From Syncephalis plumigaleata (Eukaryota > Zoopagomycota > Zoopagomycetes > Zoopagales > Piptocephalidaceae), in NCBI GenBank assembly GCA_025201365.1, contig JAIXMF010000013.1, positions 1 to 64,000 on the forward strand: 64,000 nucleotides of DNA, written 5' to 3'. Each line of letters begins with the position of its first letter. The stretch's first letter is position 1. The notes beneath the pieces are model-generated. The model was given only the letters and a program-made list of their open reading frames with translations. It was not told the origin of the DNA and searched no databases. The position numbers and the translations under genes are program-made. This document shows positions 1 through 10,061 of the stretch, one piece after another.

Positions 1-519
1 GCACGTTTCAATTGCAGCTGAATTCATTGCACTATTCTAAATTTTATTCACGTTAGCCGCAATATAATCAGGACCTTAGTAGTATTTAATATCTATTATG
101 GCCTTTATCCATGCTGGTTTGCAATAAAGTTAGTACCCTAATGTCATTCAATATCTATAATTAGCCACTACACAAGGCGAACGGTTCCCCGACTCATTTA
201 TTTGATACTTCGTTTGAAAGACATTCCAATACACTATTCTGTATTCATTCATGTTAGCTGTAACAGAACCACAGCTGTAAATGAGTACCGTAAATGTCGC
301 CCAATGTCTATCATTCGAAATTACACATGACGAATTGTTCCGTGGTCTGTTTATTCGGTACGTCGGTTAAAAAACGCTTCAATACCGCAAGCATCGGCCT
401 TTCACCTATAAATGAGCGGCCATTTGACGTGGACAATTCGATAGCTCACTATCCTCTTCTCATTTACACGCACAACATAAATACATCCACTTCTTTGCGC
501 TTAGGTCGTAACGAACAAT
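1..519. repeat. Degenerate ~150-bp tandem repeat upstream of the first gene
   Basis: Two diverged copies can be aligned by eye. One begins at the 'agtacc' near 132 and the next at the 'agtacc' near 284. Both contain a 'caat(a/g)tctat' block, an 'acggttcc/attgttcc' block and an 'acactattct(g)' / 'catgttagctg' stretch. The latter also occurs near 30-60, so a third partial copy precedes them. Spacing is about 152 bp with many substitutions. No convincing gene lies here, and the reading frames across 294-554 are probably chance. Confidence 0.5.
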
Positions 520-1826
520 ATGCGAGTAACTCTAAATTCTACATTGGCTATTAGCACTTGTGCTTTAGCATTGTTATCCCAGCTACCGAGTGTCCACTCG
601 TATCATAGTGTCTTCGAAGAAGGTAAGCTATGCATACGTAATCTATCCGATGCTTGCTAACTTGTTTATAGGTGATCATCCTATAGATACCTTTGCCCAG
701 AGATACGTTATGGGACACCAGAGAAAGCTTGGACTGTCGAATATACGCTGGAGCGGTGGAAATGATGAAAACCTTAGGCTAGCTCGAGTAGTCTGGGACA
801 AGCAAGATGCCTTTATGAAATGTGATATAGCAACCAATGAAGTAGATGCATTCAAGGTAAGTATATTGGCCCATCATTCAAATAATCTCACTCACCATAT
901 AGCATAAAAATAGGCATTGTGGAAAGCAAAGAAGAAGTTGACAGGTGTCTACACAAAAGGCCGCGAAAATGTCATGGATCCCTTGTATCAATTTGACTTT
1001 TACGAAGAGAATGGCAGTAGATATTTCTGCCATCTTTACAGTTTTATCAATGGCGTGCTTCTAGAAAACTACCTTGAGGAACGAACCTTTTCTCAGGCAT
1101 ATATTCTTGCTTCTGAAATATTAATTGAAGTTATTAAAGGTAAGCATTATGATTATTCATATAGCATGATTACTAATTGCTTTGTAGGCTCAATCTACCT
1201 TTACAATGCCGGCATTCTCCAAGATGATCTGCTTCCGAAAAGTAAGTAAACATTACAATAACAAAATACGCTAACCATGGAATATAGATATTATGCTAGT
1301 GCAAGATTCAAATCGTAAAATAATTGGCGTAAAGATCATTGATTTAGATGCAACAAGCGTAATTAAAAAGGAGAAAGACTGGAAACTTATAAATCTGTCT
1401 GATGAGGAATACTTATCACCGAATCCACGCCAATACGACAAGAGTTGTGACGAGCTTAAAAGGACTATAGCTAAATTTTTACTCGTATTTGTTTCCCTCA
1501 AGCAAGGAGAGAATCCGTTTGATCCTAACTATAGATTAACCGTAAATGAGATGCAAGACTATTTACAAAACTTTAAGGATCCTCAATATTTATTAGAACA
1601 GACTATATTTAGTCTTTTTTTCTTGAGGAAAGCTAGGGAAGCAAGAGCTTCTATTGGGTCAGAACTAGGTAATGCAGAGGCGGCCATTCCTGCAATGCGC
1701 TATCTTCTTAAAGTGTATTACACGTTAATAAGTGATCCATTCACTTGCTCCTCTCCTATACGTGCATTAAAAGGGCTACCACCTCGCATTCGTATACCTA
1801 GTAGACCAAATAGTCCCTCATTCTAA
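520..1826 (+). CDS. Secreted protein-kinase-like protein, 5 exons
   Basis: Exons read as 520-622, 672-856, 914-1139, 1188-1241 and 1288-1826. All junctions are GT-AG and in phase, giving 368 residues. The N-terminus (MRVTLNSTLAISTCALALL, then SQLPSVHS) looks like a cleavable signal peptide, so the product probably enters the secretory pathway. Around residue 185 the sequence 'LQDDLLPKNIMLV' followed 15 or so residues later by 'IIDLDA' resembles the catalytic loop (DxxxxN) and Mg-binding (DFG-like, here DLD) motifs of the protein-kinase-like fold. The usual HRD histidine is not obvious, and I see no clear glycine loop. The C-terminus ends in a Pro/Arg/Ser-rich tail. The start codon is the first ATG that yields the signal peptide. 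The family cannot be named; it could be an atypical secreted kinase or a pseudokinase. Confidence 0.7.
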
Positions 1827-2580
1827 TTGAACCGCTTTTAGTATACGGTAAGTACCGAGCAATAGCTTATCTATTATACCAAGATGCTAATATGTTATTG
1901 AATCGATTAGCAATCATATAGACAATGAGAATGTGATGACACTCGCACAGCATAACCATACAACTGCTGATATCGCTGTATGATCTAATGATTTCATCAT
2001 CAATAAAGCGTACTCACTATTCCATTATCATGACAAGTTGTTGAAACATTGCTAAACAACGCATTAAATCGACTAGAATGTCTCGTCATTAGTGTATGTG
2101 TCTGTGCATTTACCAAACAAATCTACATGCATCGATATACAATATCACTTGTACGATTACTCTTATTCATTCTATTGCTATGTATACATGAATAGATAGA
2201 TATCAATGATGACAGACATGATGCTATTATCACGTCATCATCATGTCGGTACGTATACGAAATCATCTGAGGCATGCTACTCAATTCATCACTCATCTCG
2301 CATGTTGTTACAGGATCATAGTCAATGCTAGTCCTCAGAATAGGGCTATTGAGACGTTTGACAGGTATCTATCAGCATTGCTGTCAATGTCATTTGCTTA
2401 TTATTGCTAATAGTACACTTTGCTGTAATCATAGTAAGCCATGCTAGATTGATGGAATAATATGCCAGCAATATCATAGGCTAGATGTAAATATGCACAC
2501 CATTTGATTTATACTGCCTCTTGTCTTTGTCTTGTCTTTCCTTACCTATCACGCTCTATTTATTCCTATGTTGTCTGACC
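1827..2580. other. Intergenic, no gene seen
   Basis: About 750 bases of AT-rich sequence between the kinase-like gene and the calpain gene. No long open frame, RNA gene or clear repeat is visible. It presumably holds the terminator of the first gene and the promoter of the second. Confidence 0.5.
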
Positions 2581-5164
2581 ATGTCAAAGCACATGCCGCT
2601 ATCGCCTACCTCATCTGTTTCTGTTCATTCGCAACATTCGACGTGTGCGGAGGAACACGAAACACGACGATTGACAGTGGAGGAACTAACAGTGCTGCAG
2701 CATACGTCGCTTATTAACGGCATTGTTCACTTGCCTTGGGTGAGCAATGACGTGTATGAGCCCTTTGAGTTGGATGAACACTACAAGTAAGTAAGCATTC
2801 GTGGTATAGTCATACAGTGTACTCACCCGCCATATCGATATTCGACTAGTGATCCTATGGGATTACTGAAACTATCATCACGGCAAAAGGAGCGTTATCA
2901 CCAGTGGTTGCGTCCCTCGCAATTCCTAAGGAATCCGACAATGATCAAACGTGTGTCTAGGTGAACGGAAATAGTGTCCAGTTGAACGTAGACTTACTGT
3001 AGTATTAGTAAACAGATCTCGCAAGAAGTGCTGACCAACTGCTCATTCGTGGCCTCGCTCTGTGTATGCGCAGACTATGAGCAACGCTTTAAGAAGCGGG
3101 TATGTATTTCCTGTTCACATTGTTTATCGATCTATTTTATTGAACATGCAAGCGGTGTACACTTAGTTGATTACACGATGCATCTATCCGCAGGATCGAC
3201 GTGGACGACCCTACTATAATCCATGGGGAAAGTACATGATCAAACTATTACTGAATGGCATTCATCGAAAAGTAAGCAACCTAATGATATTGGCCACTAC
3301 TACTACTACTAATAACGATTCATAGATTAGTAAGTTGTAAATGAGCAAGTAACAGATTCAACACTATTAACATAAAGTGAACAACAACAATCGATCTAGT
3401 CATTGATGATCGTATACCGGTGGATCGTCAGAATCATCCACTAGTGGTTACTACAACGGAACAGGAGGTATGGCCCATGCTAATCGAAAAGGCATACCTA
3501 AAGGCACAGGGTGGCTACGACTTTCCCGGTTCCAATTCAGGGATCGACATGCACGCATTAACCGGCTGGATACCGGACCATGTACTACTGCAGGAATCCG
3601 AGCAAGCATCGGATATGACATGGCATCGATTATACGCCGGACTGAATAGCGGAAAGGCCGTGGGCACCTTGGCTACAGGCCAGGTGGATATCATCGATCA
3701 AGATTGGTTGTGGCTAGTGCCAACTCATGCCTATGCCATTCTACAGGCAGTCGAGCTACCTAGCGACATACGCGATGATGGTGGCGACACGCGTATGCTA
3801 CGATGCAAGAATCCTTGGAGACAGCACGGCTGGCAGGGCCAAGACGGGCCAGACGACGTGATCCATTGGCATCCACGGCTTCGTCGCGTGTTATCCGCTT
3901 ACAAGACGGGAGATGCAGCAGCCGATGGCGAGTTCTGGATTGGCTGGTCGGCCGTGTGTCGTTACTTTGACACGCTACACCTTAGCTGGGATCCAGATCA
4001 GTTCCACTATCGATTTACTCGACATGCAGCGTGGCCGATTACTATAGGACCACCATTCGATCGACATTGTTTCGCGTGGAATCCACAGTATAGCATACGT
4101 GTCAATGATAGCAACGATAGTGGCAGCAATGGAGAGACACAGGCTACCGTATGGCTACTGCTAAGCAGACACATAGAATCGATAGAAGCTGACAATCGTG
4201 ACTACATGACAATGCACGTTTATGCTACGCAATCAGGCGAGCGTGTGTTCTATCCGGTAGAACCTACTGCAGTCAAGGTATGGATGAGAGAGGTAATGAT
4301 CGAGATGGCATACTAATATGACAATATTCCTGTAGGGAATCTACGTTAATAATCCACATGTACTGGTAAGTAATCGTACTATTGGATTGCAATCGTAGAA
4401 TTAATCAAGCTGATCGAAAGGTCAAGTTATGGCCAGCACCTGGTGAGCAATATTATACGGTAGTGCTATCGCAACAAGAACGATCCAAGCCATTGTACTA
4501 CACGTTGAATGTGTATGCAAACATACCATTCTTATTTCGGGAAACACCTGGATTTGCCTATTCATGTCAGGTGAGATGATACCTACACGATATTGTGATT
4601 ATTGCTGACAGATGAGTATTACTATGCTTGTATTACATTGCTCGTATGTAAGATAACGAATGCCTGGACTATGGAGACTGCCGGTGGCAATAACAGCTAT
4701 GCAAGTTGGATTGACAATCCGCAGTATAGATTGTGTATACAAAGAACTGCATGTGTGCATGTGCTGCTTGATCTATTTGATGTAGCAGAACATCATAGTG
4801 ATAGCAATGATCCCGCTACAATGGTTGCAGCTAAGATCGATTTATTCATGGGCGATACTCGGATAGACAGGTAAGCGTAGATGCAATGCAATGCAATGGA
4901 CTATGCTAATCAGCAGATACAGATCACAGTATCGATATTTGGTGGCACATTCCGGTGATTATCGAGCTGGATTCACCTACACATCAGCATCACTAGATCG
5001 TAAGTAGTGCGTGGCATTGTAGTGAAGTAGCAGCAGTATAACTGAATCTATTCCTATAGCTGGAGTATACGTACTTTGTGTCGACATTTGATAAGGGCAC
5101 ACCATCATCGTTTAAACTAACGATTACATCGAGTCAACCTGGAGTACAAGTCATTAAACTGTAA
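2581..5164 (+). CDS. RIM13: Calpain-7 / PalB / Rim13-type cysteine protease
   Basis: PalB/Rim13 calpains act at ESCRT-III on endosomes and process the pH-response factor PacC/Rim101. Exons: 2581-2786, 2850-2960, 3009-3099, 3194-3271, a probable 4-nt microexon 3326-3329, 3400-4277, 4336-4365, 4421-4570, 4653-4870, 4917-4999 and 5060-5164. The catalytic Cys lies in '[12 protein letters not shown]' (about 3040), the His in '[10 protein letters not shown]' and the Asn in 'LRCKNPW'. The protease core is followed by two C2-like (domain III) repeats such as 'WVLLSRH'-type and 'SGDYRAGF'. About 650 residues are encoded. The MIT domain usual at the N-terminus of the family is not seen. The last exon reads 'PGVYVLC' in one frame and 'STFDKGTP' in another near 5078, so a dinucleotide may be missing there. 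The 4421 acceptor is less certain. Confidence 0.88.
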
Positions 5165-5183
5165 TGCAACAACATAGTAGATA

Positions 5184-5444
5184 CTAAGCAATACAGGTAA
5201 TCAAGTTTATTGCAATAACGACTTTATCCTTTTTGACAAATACCACTATTATAGAACCTCCTCCCATGACTACAGAGGATTGTTGAATGACACAGCGAGT
5301 TCCTTCTTCACAGTTCTTCCAATTCTTGTCGTTACATTGACCGCCTTCGGGAATTGTGGCTCGACGCTGAATAGTTGCAGCATCAGCGAATACTGCACAC
5401 GATGATGCTAGAGCGACAATGGCCAGGATGATGGAGTATTGCAT
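5184..5444 (-). CDS. Small secreted cysteine-containing protein, 86 aa
   Basis: A single-exon frame starts with ATG at 5444. The first 22 residues (MQYSIILAIVALASSCAVFA and the next two) form a typical signal peptide ending in an AxA-like site. The mature part has three close cysteines (C-x7-C-x5-C) in 'QCNDKNWKNCEEGTRC', then a Gly/Val-rich stretch and one late cysteine. It ends only 20 bases from the calpain stop on the other strand, so the two are convergent. Size, signal peptide and cysteines suggest an extracellular or effector-like protein, but no family is recognised. A further 3' exon is possible. Confidence 0.6.
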   Translation of the reverse strand: MQYSIILAIVALASSCAVFADAATIQRRATIPEGGQCNDKNWKNCEEGTRCVIQQSSVVMGGGSIIVVFVKKDKVVIAINLITCIA

Positions 5445-7419
5445 GATTGGATCGGTCTACTCGATTGAAGGATATCGCTATGGATGTTGCAGTTTAACAG
5501 AATGACTTGATGTATACGCCTAGCACAGCTAAGGTGAACAATAGTAGAGCATTGAAAGATGAGAATGTGAATGCGATGCTTGTACTCGTAACTATCATTT
5601 GTAGATGGCTATTTATACACTCGATGAACTGAGTAGCAAGCAAGCAAGCACGTTTACTACAATAGTACAACTGAATGATCCCTACATTATACGAATCAGG
5701 ATATCATTGCATTTCTGATACTGTTTCAGGTATCTTCATTTGATATCCACTCATTGCATTATTATTGACATGTACAATCTATAGTAGAATAGTATCGTAT
5801 ACCAATCATTTGATCATTCTCGCAATATTCGCTGATTCATTGTCAATCACAAAATATATAGACATCATTATACCTGCTATAGAAGTAAGCAAACGAATGA
5901 CTATGGCATTAATTAGCGGAATACATACCAATGATAATAGAACTGGATGCTGTTGAATGTCAAATCCATAGTCATCATTGCGGAAACTAGAATACGGAGA
6001 CAATAGATCGATACATGTTACAAGTAATCGATTAAGGCAGCATTGCCTGTTATTATCAGACAGCGAGATATCTCGTATCATTCATCAATGCAATGACAAG
6101 AATAGCAAGTATCAATGACTAGTATGAGAAGTTGTCATTACAAACAAGTTAGGTAGGAGCAAATGCAATCCAGTACACTACATCAATATGTGTCGTCTAT
6201 TTCCGTATCATCATACTCGATGGTATCACGTATGCAATAATATCACATCTCGTTGACTGATATACGATAGCGTGTAGAATGCTACCATTTATTCAGTATA
6301 CTAGGACAAAATAAAGCATCCTGATCATGATCGATTATTGAGATGCAAGCGTGTACTACTTGTATTCTGCTACAACTACCGGTAGCGTGCTGTGAAGTCA
6401 TTATTATGAGTATGATACTTGATCATTGATATTGAATAAACACTGGTTAACAAGCAAGCATATGAATAAGGAACTACTGTTGAATACAGCCATACTACTC
6501 TGGCCTATTTTATTATTATTATTGACTAGGTATAGCAGCATAGCCATACAGTAGAGTAAGCATAAAGCATATATATTCACACTAATAGGAGAGACAGAGC
6601 AAGAAGCAGTTATGACAATAGAATGAATACGATAATAAAGAGGAAAGTAGAAAGTAAACACAACGACGGTAGTATAGCTGCTAGTGAGACACGGTCAAGA
6701 TGACAGAACAAACAGCGGTATTCAGGACATACAAAGATAGTGACAAGCTGCGATAGACAATAGGACGATATTGGATAGAAGGGAGTATGGCACATACGTA
6801 AAGTGGACAAACAACAGCAAGCACGGCAGAGTAAGGAGGGGAACGAGCTTGTTAAAAACAAACACTACACATAACAAGGTACGTGTGGACAACAAGCAAA
6901 TGACATACAAGTAAGACAAGGAATAGGTAATAGCAAGCAGCGTAAGAGTGTTCAGTGCATAGTGATATACATACAGGAGTAGAAATAATTTTTTCTTTTT
7001 ACACGTTGCCCTAGCATATTCTATTAGGTGCTCATATTACGTGGCTCTTTTTCTTTTCTCTCTCTCTTTACGCCTCAATCATTTCTTGCCATTTTCCCTT
7101 CTCCTGCCCGTTGCTCTCCTATTTGTTAATCGGTTGCTTTTGCCGTTAACGACATGCAGTCACCAACACTAGCAGCACTTTAGTATAGCCGTTGCGTTAT
7201 GGCCAGTGTACTCCTATTGTAATCGGCGATCTATCGCTTTGGTGCGTTAAATCTTTACACTTGACTTAAGCTAAGCTGACTACACTTTGTTTATACTCTA
7301 TGTAGGCACAATAAGGGACGTAGCAGGCTAAAAAATCGTGCTGCTGCAGAAATGGAGAGTTTTCAATTTTTGGCTTATTATGGCACGCGAGCTTTCCTCG
7401 CTAGTGGAGCTATGCATCA
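5445..7419. other. Gene-poor intergenic tract
   Basis: Almost 2 kb without a recognisable gene. Between roughly 6,580 and 6,960 the + strand is strongly purine-biased, which creates several leucine/serine-rich chance frames on the other strand. From about 7,000 to 7,140 it switches to pyrimidine-rich runs. A hydrophobic frame on the minus strand at 5,806-6,081 is not supported by splice or codon evidence. The part next to the tRNA contains a small hairpin (gcgag/ctcgc near 7387-7401). Confidence 0.45.
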
Positions 7420-7491
7420 GCCCCAATAGCCTAACGGATATGGCATTCGCCTTCTAAGCGAAAGGTCCGGGTTCGACCCCCGGTTGGGGTA
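7420..7491 (+). tRNA. tRNA-Arg (anticodon UCU)
   Basis: A full cloverleaf can be drawn. The acceptor stem pairs gccccaa with ttggggt (the last pair is G-U). The D arm has gcc/ggc, and the anticodon stem is ttcgc/gcgaa with loop cttctaa, giving anticodon TCT. The T arm is ccggg-ttcgacc-cccgg. No intron is present. A run of four T at 7500-7503 fits a Pol III terminator. UCU reads AGA arginine codons. Confidence 0.95.
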
Positions 7492-7499
7492 TAGCAGCG

Positions 7500-7503
7500 T
7501 TTT
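7500..7503 (+). terminator. Pol III T-run terminator of the tRNA
   Basis: Four consecutive T begin nine bases after the discriminator base of the tRNA-Arg, as expected for RNA polymerase III termination. Confidence 0.6.
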
Positions 7504-7641
7504 GCTACACTTTCTTTTTGCGTAATATAGCGTATAAACCTTTTTTATTGTTCTAGGTAGACGAAGCAACATGTAAACAAGCTGCATAGCACTTTAATGA
7601 CCTTTTATTAGAATTGTATTATGTTTATTATAACGCTGTGA

Positions 7642-9607
7642 TTATTGCATTACTGGCATGTTGACATAACTTTTCTGGGGAACATCCTCGTGACGCCACA
7701 GTGCAGTCACCGTCTTTAGCTGCGTATAGAATTGTATACCGCTACATTGTATGAAATAAATAAAGGAACAATTAGTAATGCTATTGCTTGATTAACTATG
7801 TGTGCGTATGTGTTACCTGCGACCGTAAAAGTTAATGTCACCACGAATGGAACCGCGAGATCCCGTGAATGAGAACATAGGAAGTGGCACCGGCTATACT
7901 CGCAATTAGAACATCATCTATAGTTTGTCTAATAGATCGCTACTTACAATGGGTACGTTTACGCCAACCTGGCCCACATCTACTTCCATTTGGAATTTAC
8001 GAGCGGCAGCTCCATTTGTCGTGAAGATGGCCGTACCATTGCCGTATTCATTACGATTAATGAGATCCAATGCTTCGTCTAGCGTATCCACCGAAATGCA
8101 CACGAGCACAGGACCGAATATCTCCTCGCGATAGCAGCGCATATTCTCCTTGACATCCGTAATAATCGTGGGTCCCACAAAATTACCCTTATCGTATGGT
8201 GCAGGCATTTTAATACTGCGACCATCTAACAGGATCTTCGCTCCTTCATCTACACTTGAAGCAATTACCGATTCCACACGAGCCTTAGCCTCCGGTGTGA
8301 TCAAGGGACCGAGATCGGCATCCGCCTCGAATCCACCGGTCACTTTGAGTTGCTTCGCCTTCTCGACCAGCTCGGGTAGCCATTGTTTGCTTTCACCGAC
8401 GAATATCACCGTGGATAATGCCATACAACGCTGGCCAGCTGCACCGAATGCCGCTCCTACCAGTTGATTAAGGGTGGCTTCCTTGCTCGCGTCAGGTAAG
8501 ATGACACCATGATTCTTAGCGCCCAAGTTGGCTTGTACACGCTTGCCATTCTGCGTGCCACGGTCGTGGATATACTTGCCAACTCGGTCGCTGCCCACGA
8601 AGCTAATGGCTCTTATGCTCGGGTCGTCGCATAGGAAATCGACGGTAGGCTTTCCGCCATGTACGATGTTAAGCACACCTTTCGGTATACCGCACTGAAT
8701 GGCTAGATCGGCCAGCATAGAAGTGGCACCGGGATCACGTTCGCTTGGCTTAAGGACCATTGTGTTGCCGCAAGCGATGGATAACGGGAACATCCACAAC
8801 GGGATCATAGCAGGAAAGTTGAATCTATTGTCACTAGTGAGTGCGTGTACTCTACGCGCTAGTATAAATACTTACGGTGTAATACCGGCAGTAACACCTA
8901 ATGGCTCGCGAACCGTGTAGGTATCCATATCCGTGGCAACCGCCATTTGTTCGCCCTTTAACTGATCAGTGATGGAACAAGCCGACTCGACCACCTCTAC
9001 AGTTTGTGTGTGTATATATTTATTATGATAGCACATTAGTATCTTCAAATTACATTGTTATTACTATGATATACTTACGTAGACCACGTAGTACATCTCC
9101 TTTAGCATCACCGAATGTCTTTCCTTGTTCCGTAGTAATGGATTTAGCAATGGAATCCTAATAAACAAGCAGATCATTTAGTTTACACAACAACAACAAT
9201 AATAAACAATGCCTACCATGTTGTCTCGAATGGCCTTTTGCAAATCCAACATGATACGTTGACGTGTCAATACCGAACTTTTACGCCATGTCTTAAAGGC
9301 GAGACTAGCGGCATGCGCTGCTTCCTTTAACTCTTCCGGCGTTGCTTGCGGTACACGCGTTACTAGTTCTTGCGTGGCGGGGTTGTGCACGTCATACCAA
9401 GTGTCAGTCTGCGACTCGACCCACTCTCCGTTAATAAGCAGCTTAGTCGTGCTAGGTGCTTGTGTAGCTAGCGTACGTGACAATCGTCGACTACTTGTAG
9501 TTAATTAGTTGGCGCAAACTCAACAGGATAATATAGTATATACGGTCTACTTACGTATGGATATGAGCACGAGTGCTAGTAGCTCGAATAATATTAACCA
9601 GTGTCAT
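7642..9607 (-). CDS. ALDH6A1: Methylmalonate-semialdehyde dehydrogenase, mitochondrial
   Basis: This enzyme converts methylmalonate/malonate semialdehyde plus CoA and NAD+ to propionyl-/acetyl-CoA in valine and beta-alanine breakdown. Seven exons read in phase: 9555-9607, 9217-9490, 9079-9157, 8876-8996, 7948-8824, 7817-7893 and 7642-7741, for 526 residues, the usual family length. The first 30 residues ([20 protein letters not shown] and on) are Arg/Ser/Thr-rich without acids, a good mitochondrial presequence. Visible motifs are '[12 protein letters not shown]', 'GSDRVGKYI' for NAD binding and the catalytic Cys in '[11 protein letters not shown]'. The C-terminus '[13 protein letters not shown]', '[15 protein letters not shown]' matches the family. 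All introns are 46-75 nt except the upstream ones in the N-terminal half. Confidence 0.96.
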
Positions 9608-10061
9608 GGTGTCAATAGTGCGTGTCGTATGGTATAATAATAGTAGCGCTGGTATGCTACACGCCAAACAAGTCAATACAAGTATACAAGGACAAGAGTA
9701 GTAGTGCGTAAGCAAGAGAAAGAAACGAAGCAAGGCGTGTGTAGATATTACGGCTGATAACCGGATATCAACGAGGGAGAGAGCGAGAGAGGAGAGAGGC
9801 GATATAGCGGGAAATGTATACGTGTCAGTGAACAATGCGTGTGGGGAGCATTCATGTCCACATCGATATATAAGGTAATGGCCAGTACAATTATTTTTCC
9901 ATATAGTCATTTAACTGACGCTTTTTTCCCACCCTTTCCCAATACTAAAGGAAAGAAAAGAAAGAAAAAAAATAAAATCTAGTAATGCTTGTATATTTAT
10001 TACTATCCACGTATTTAACAGAGAAAAACCTTAAAAAATAACAACATAATATATGTAATGG
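9608..10061. other. Promoter region of ALDH6A1 and 3' flank of the next gene
   Basis: About 450 bases between two minus-strand genes. A GA-rich block at 9,770-9,800 and an A-rich block at 9,945-9,980 are the only notable structures. The promoter of ALDH6A1 must lie here. Confidence 0.5.

Noticed and set aside
5806-6081. Hydrophobic small membrane protein on the minus strand
   Set aside because: Both strands show hydrophobic frames from AT-rich composition; there are no splice signals or family similarity.
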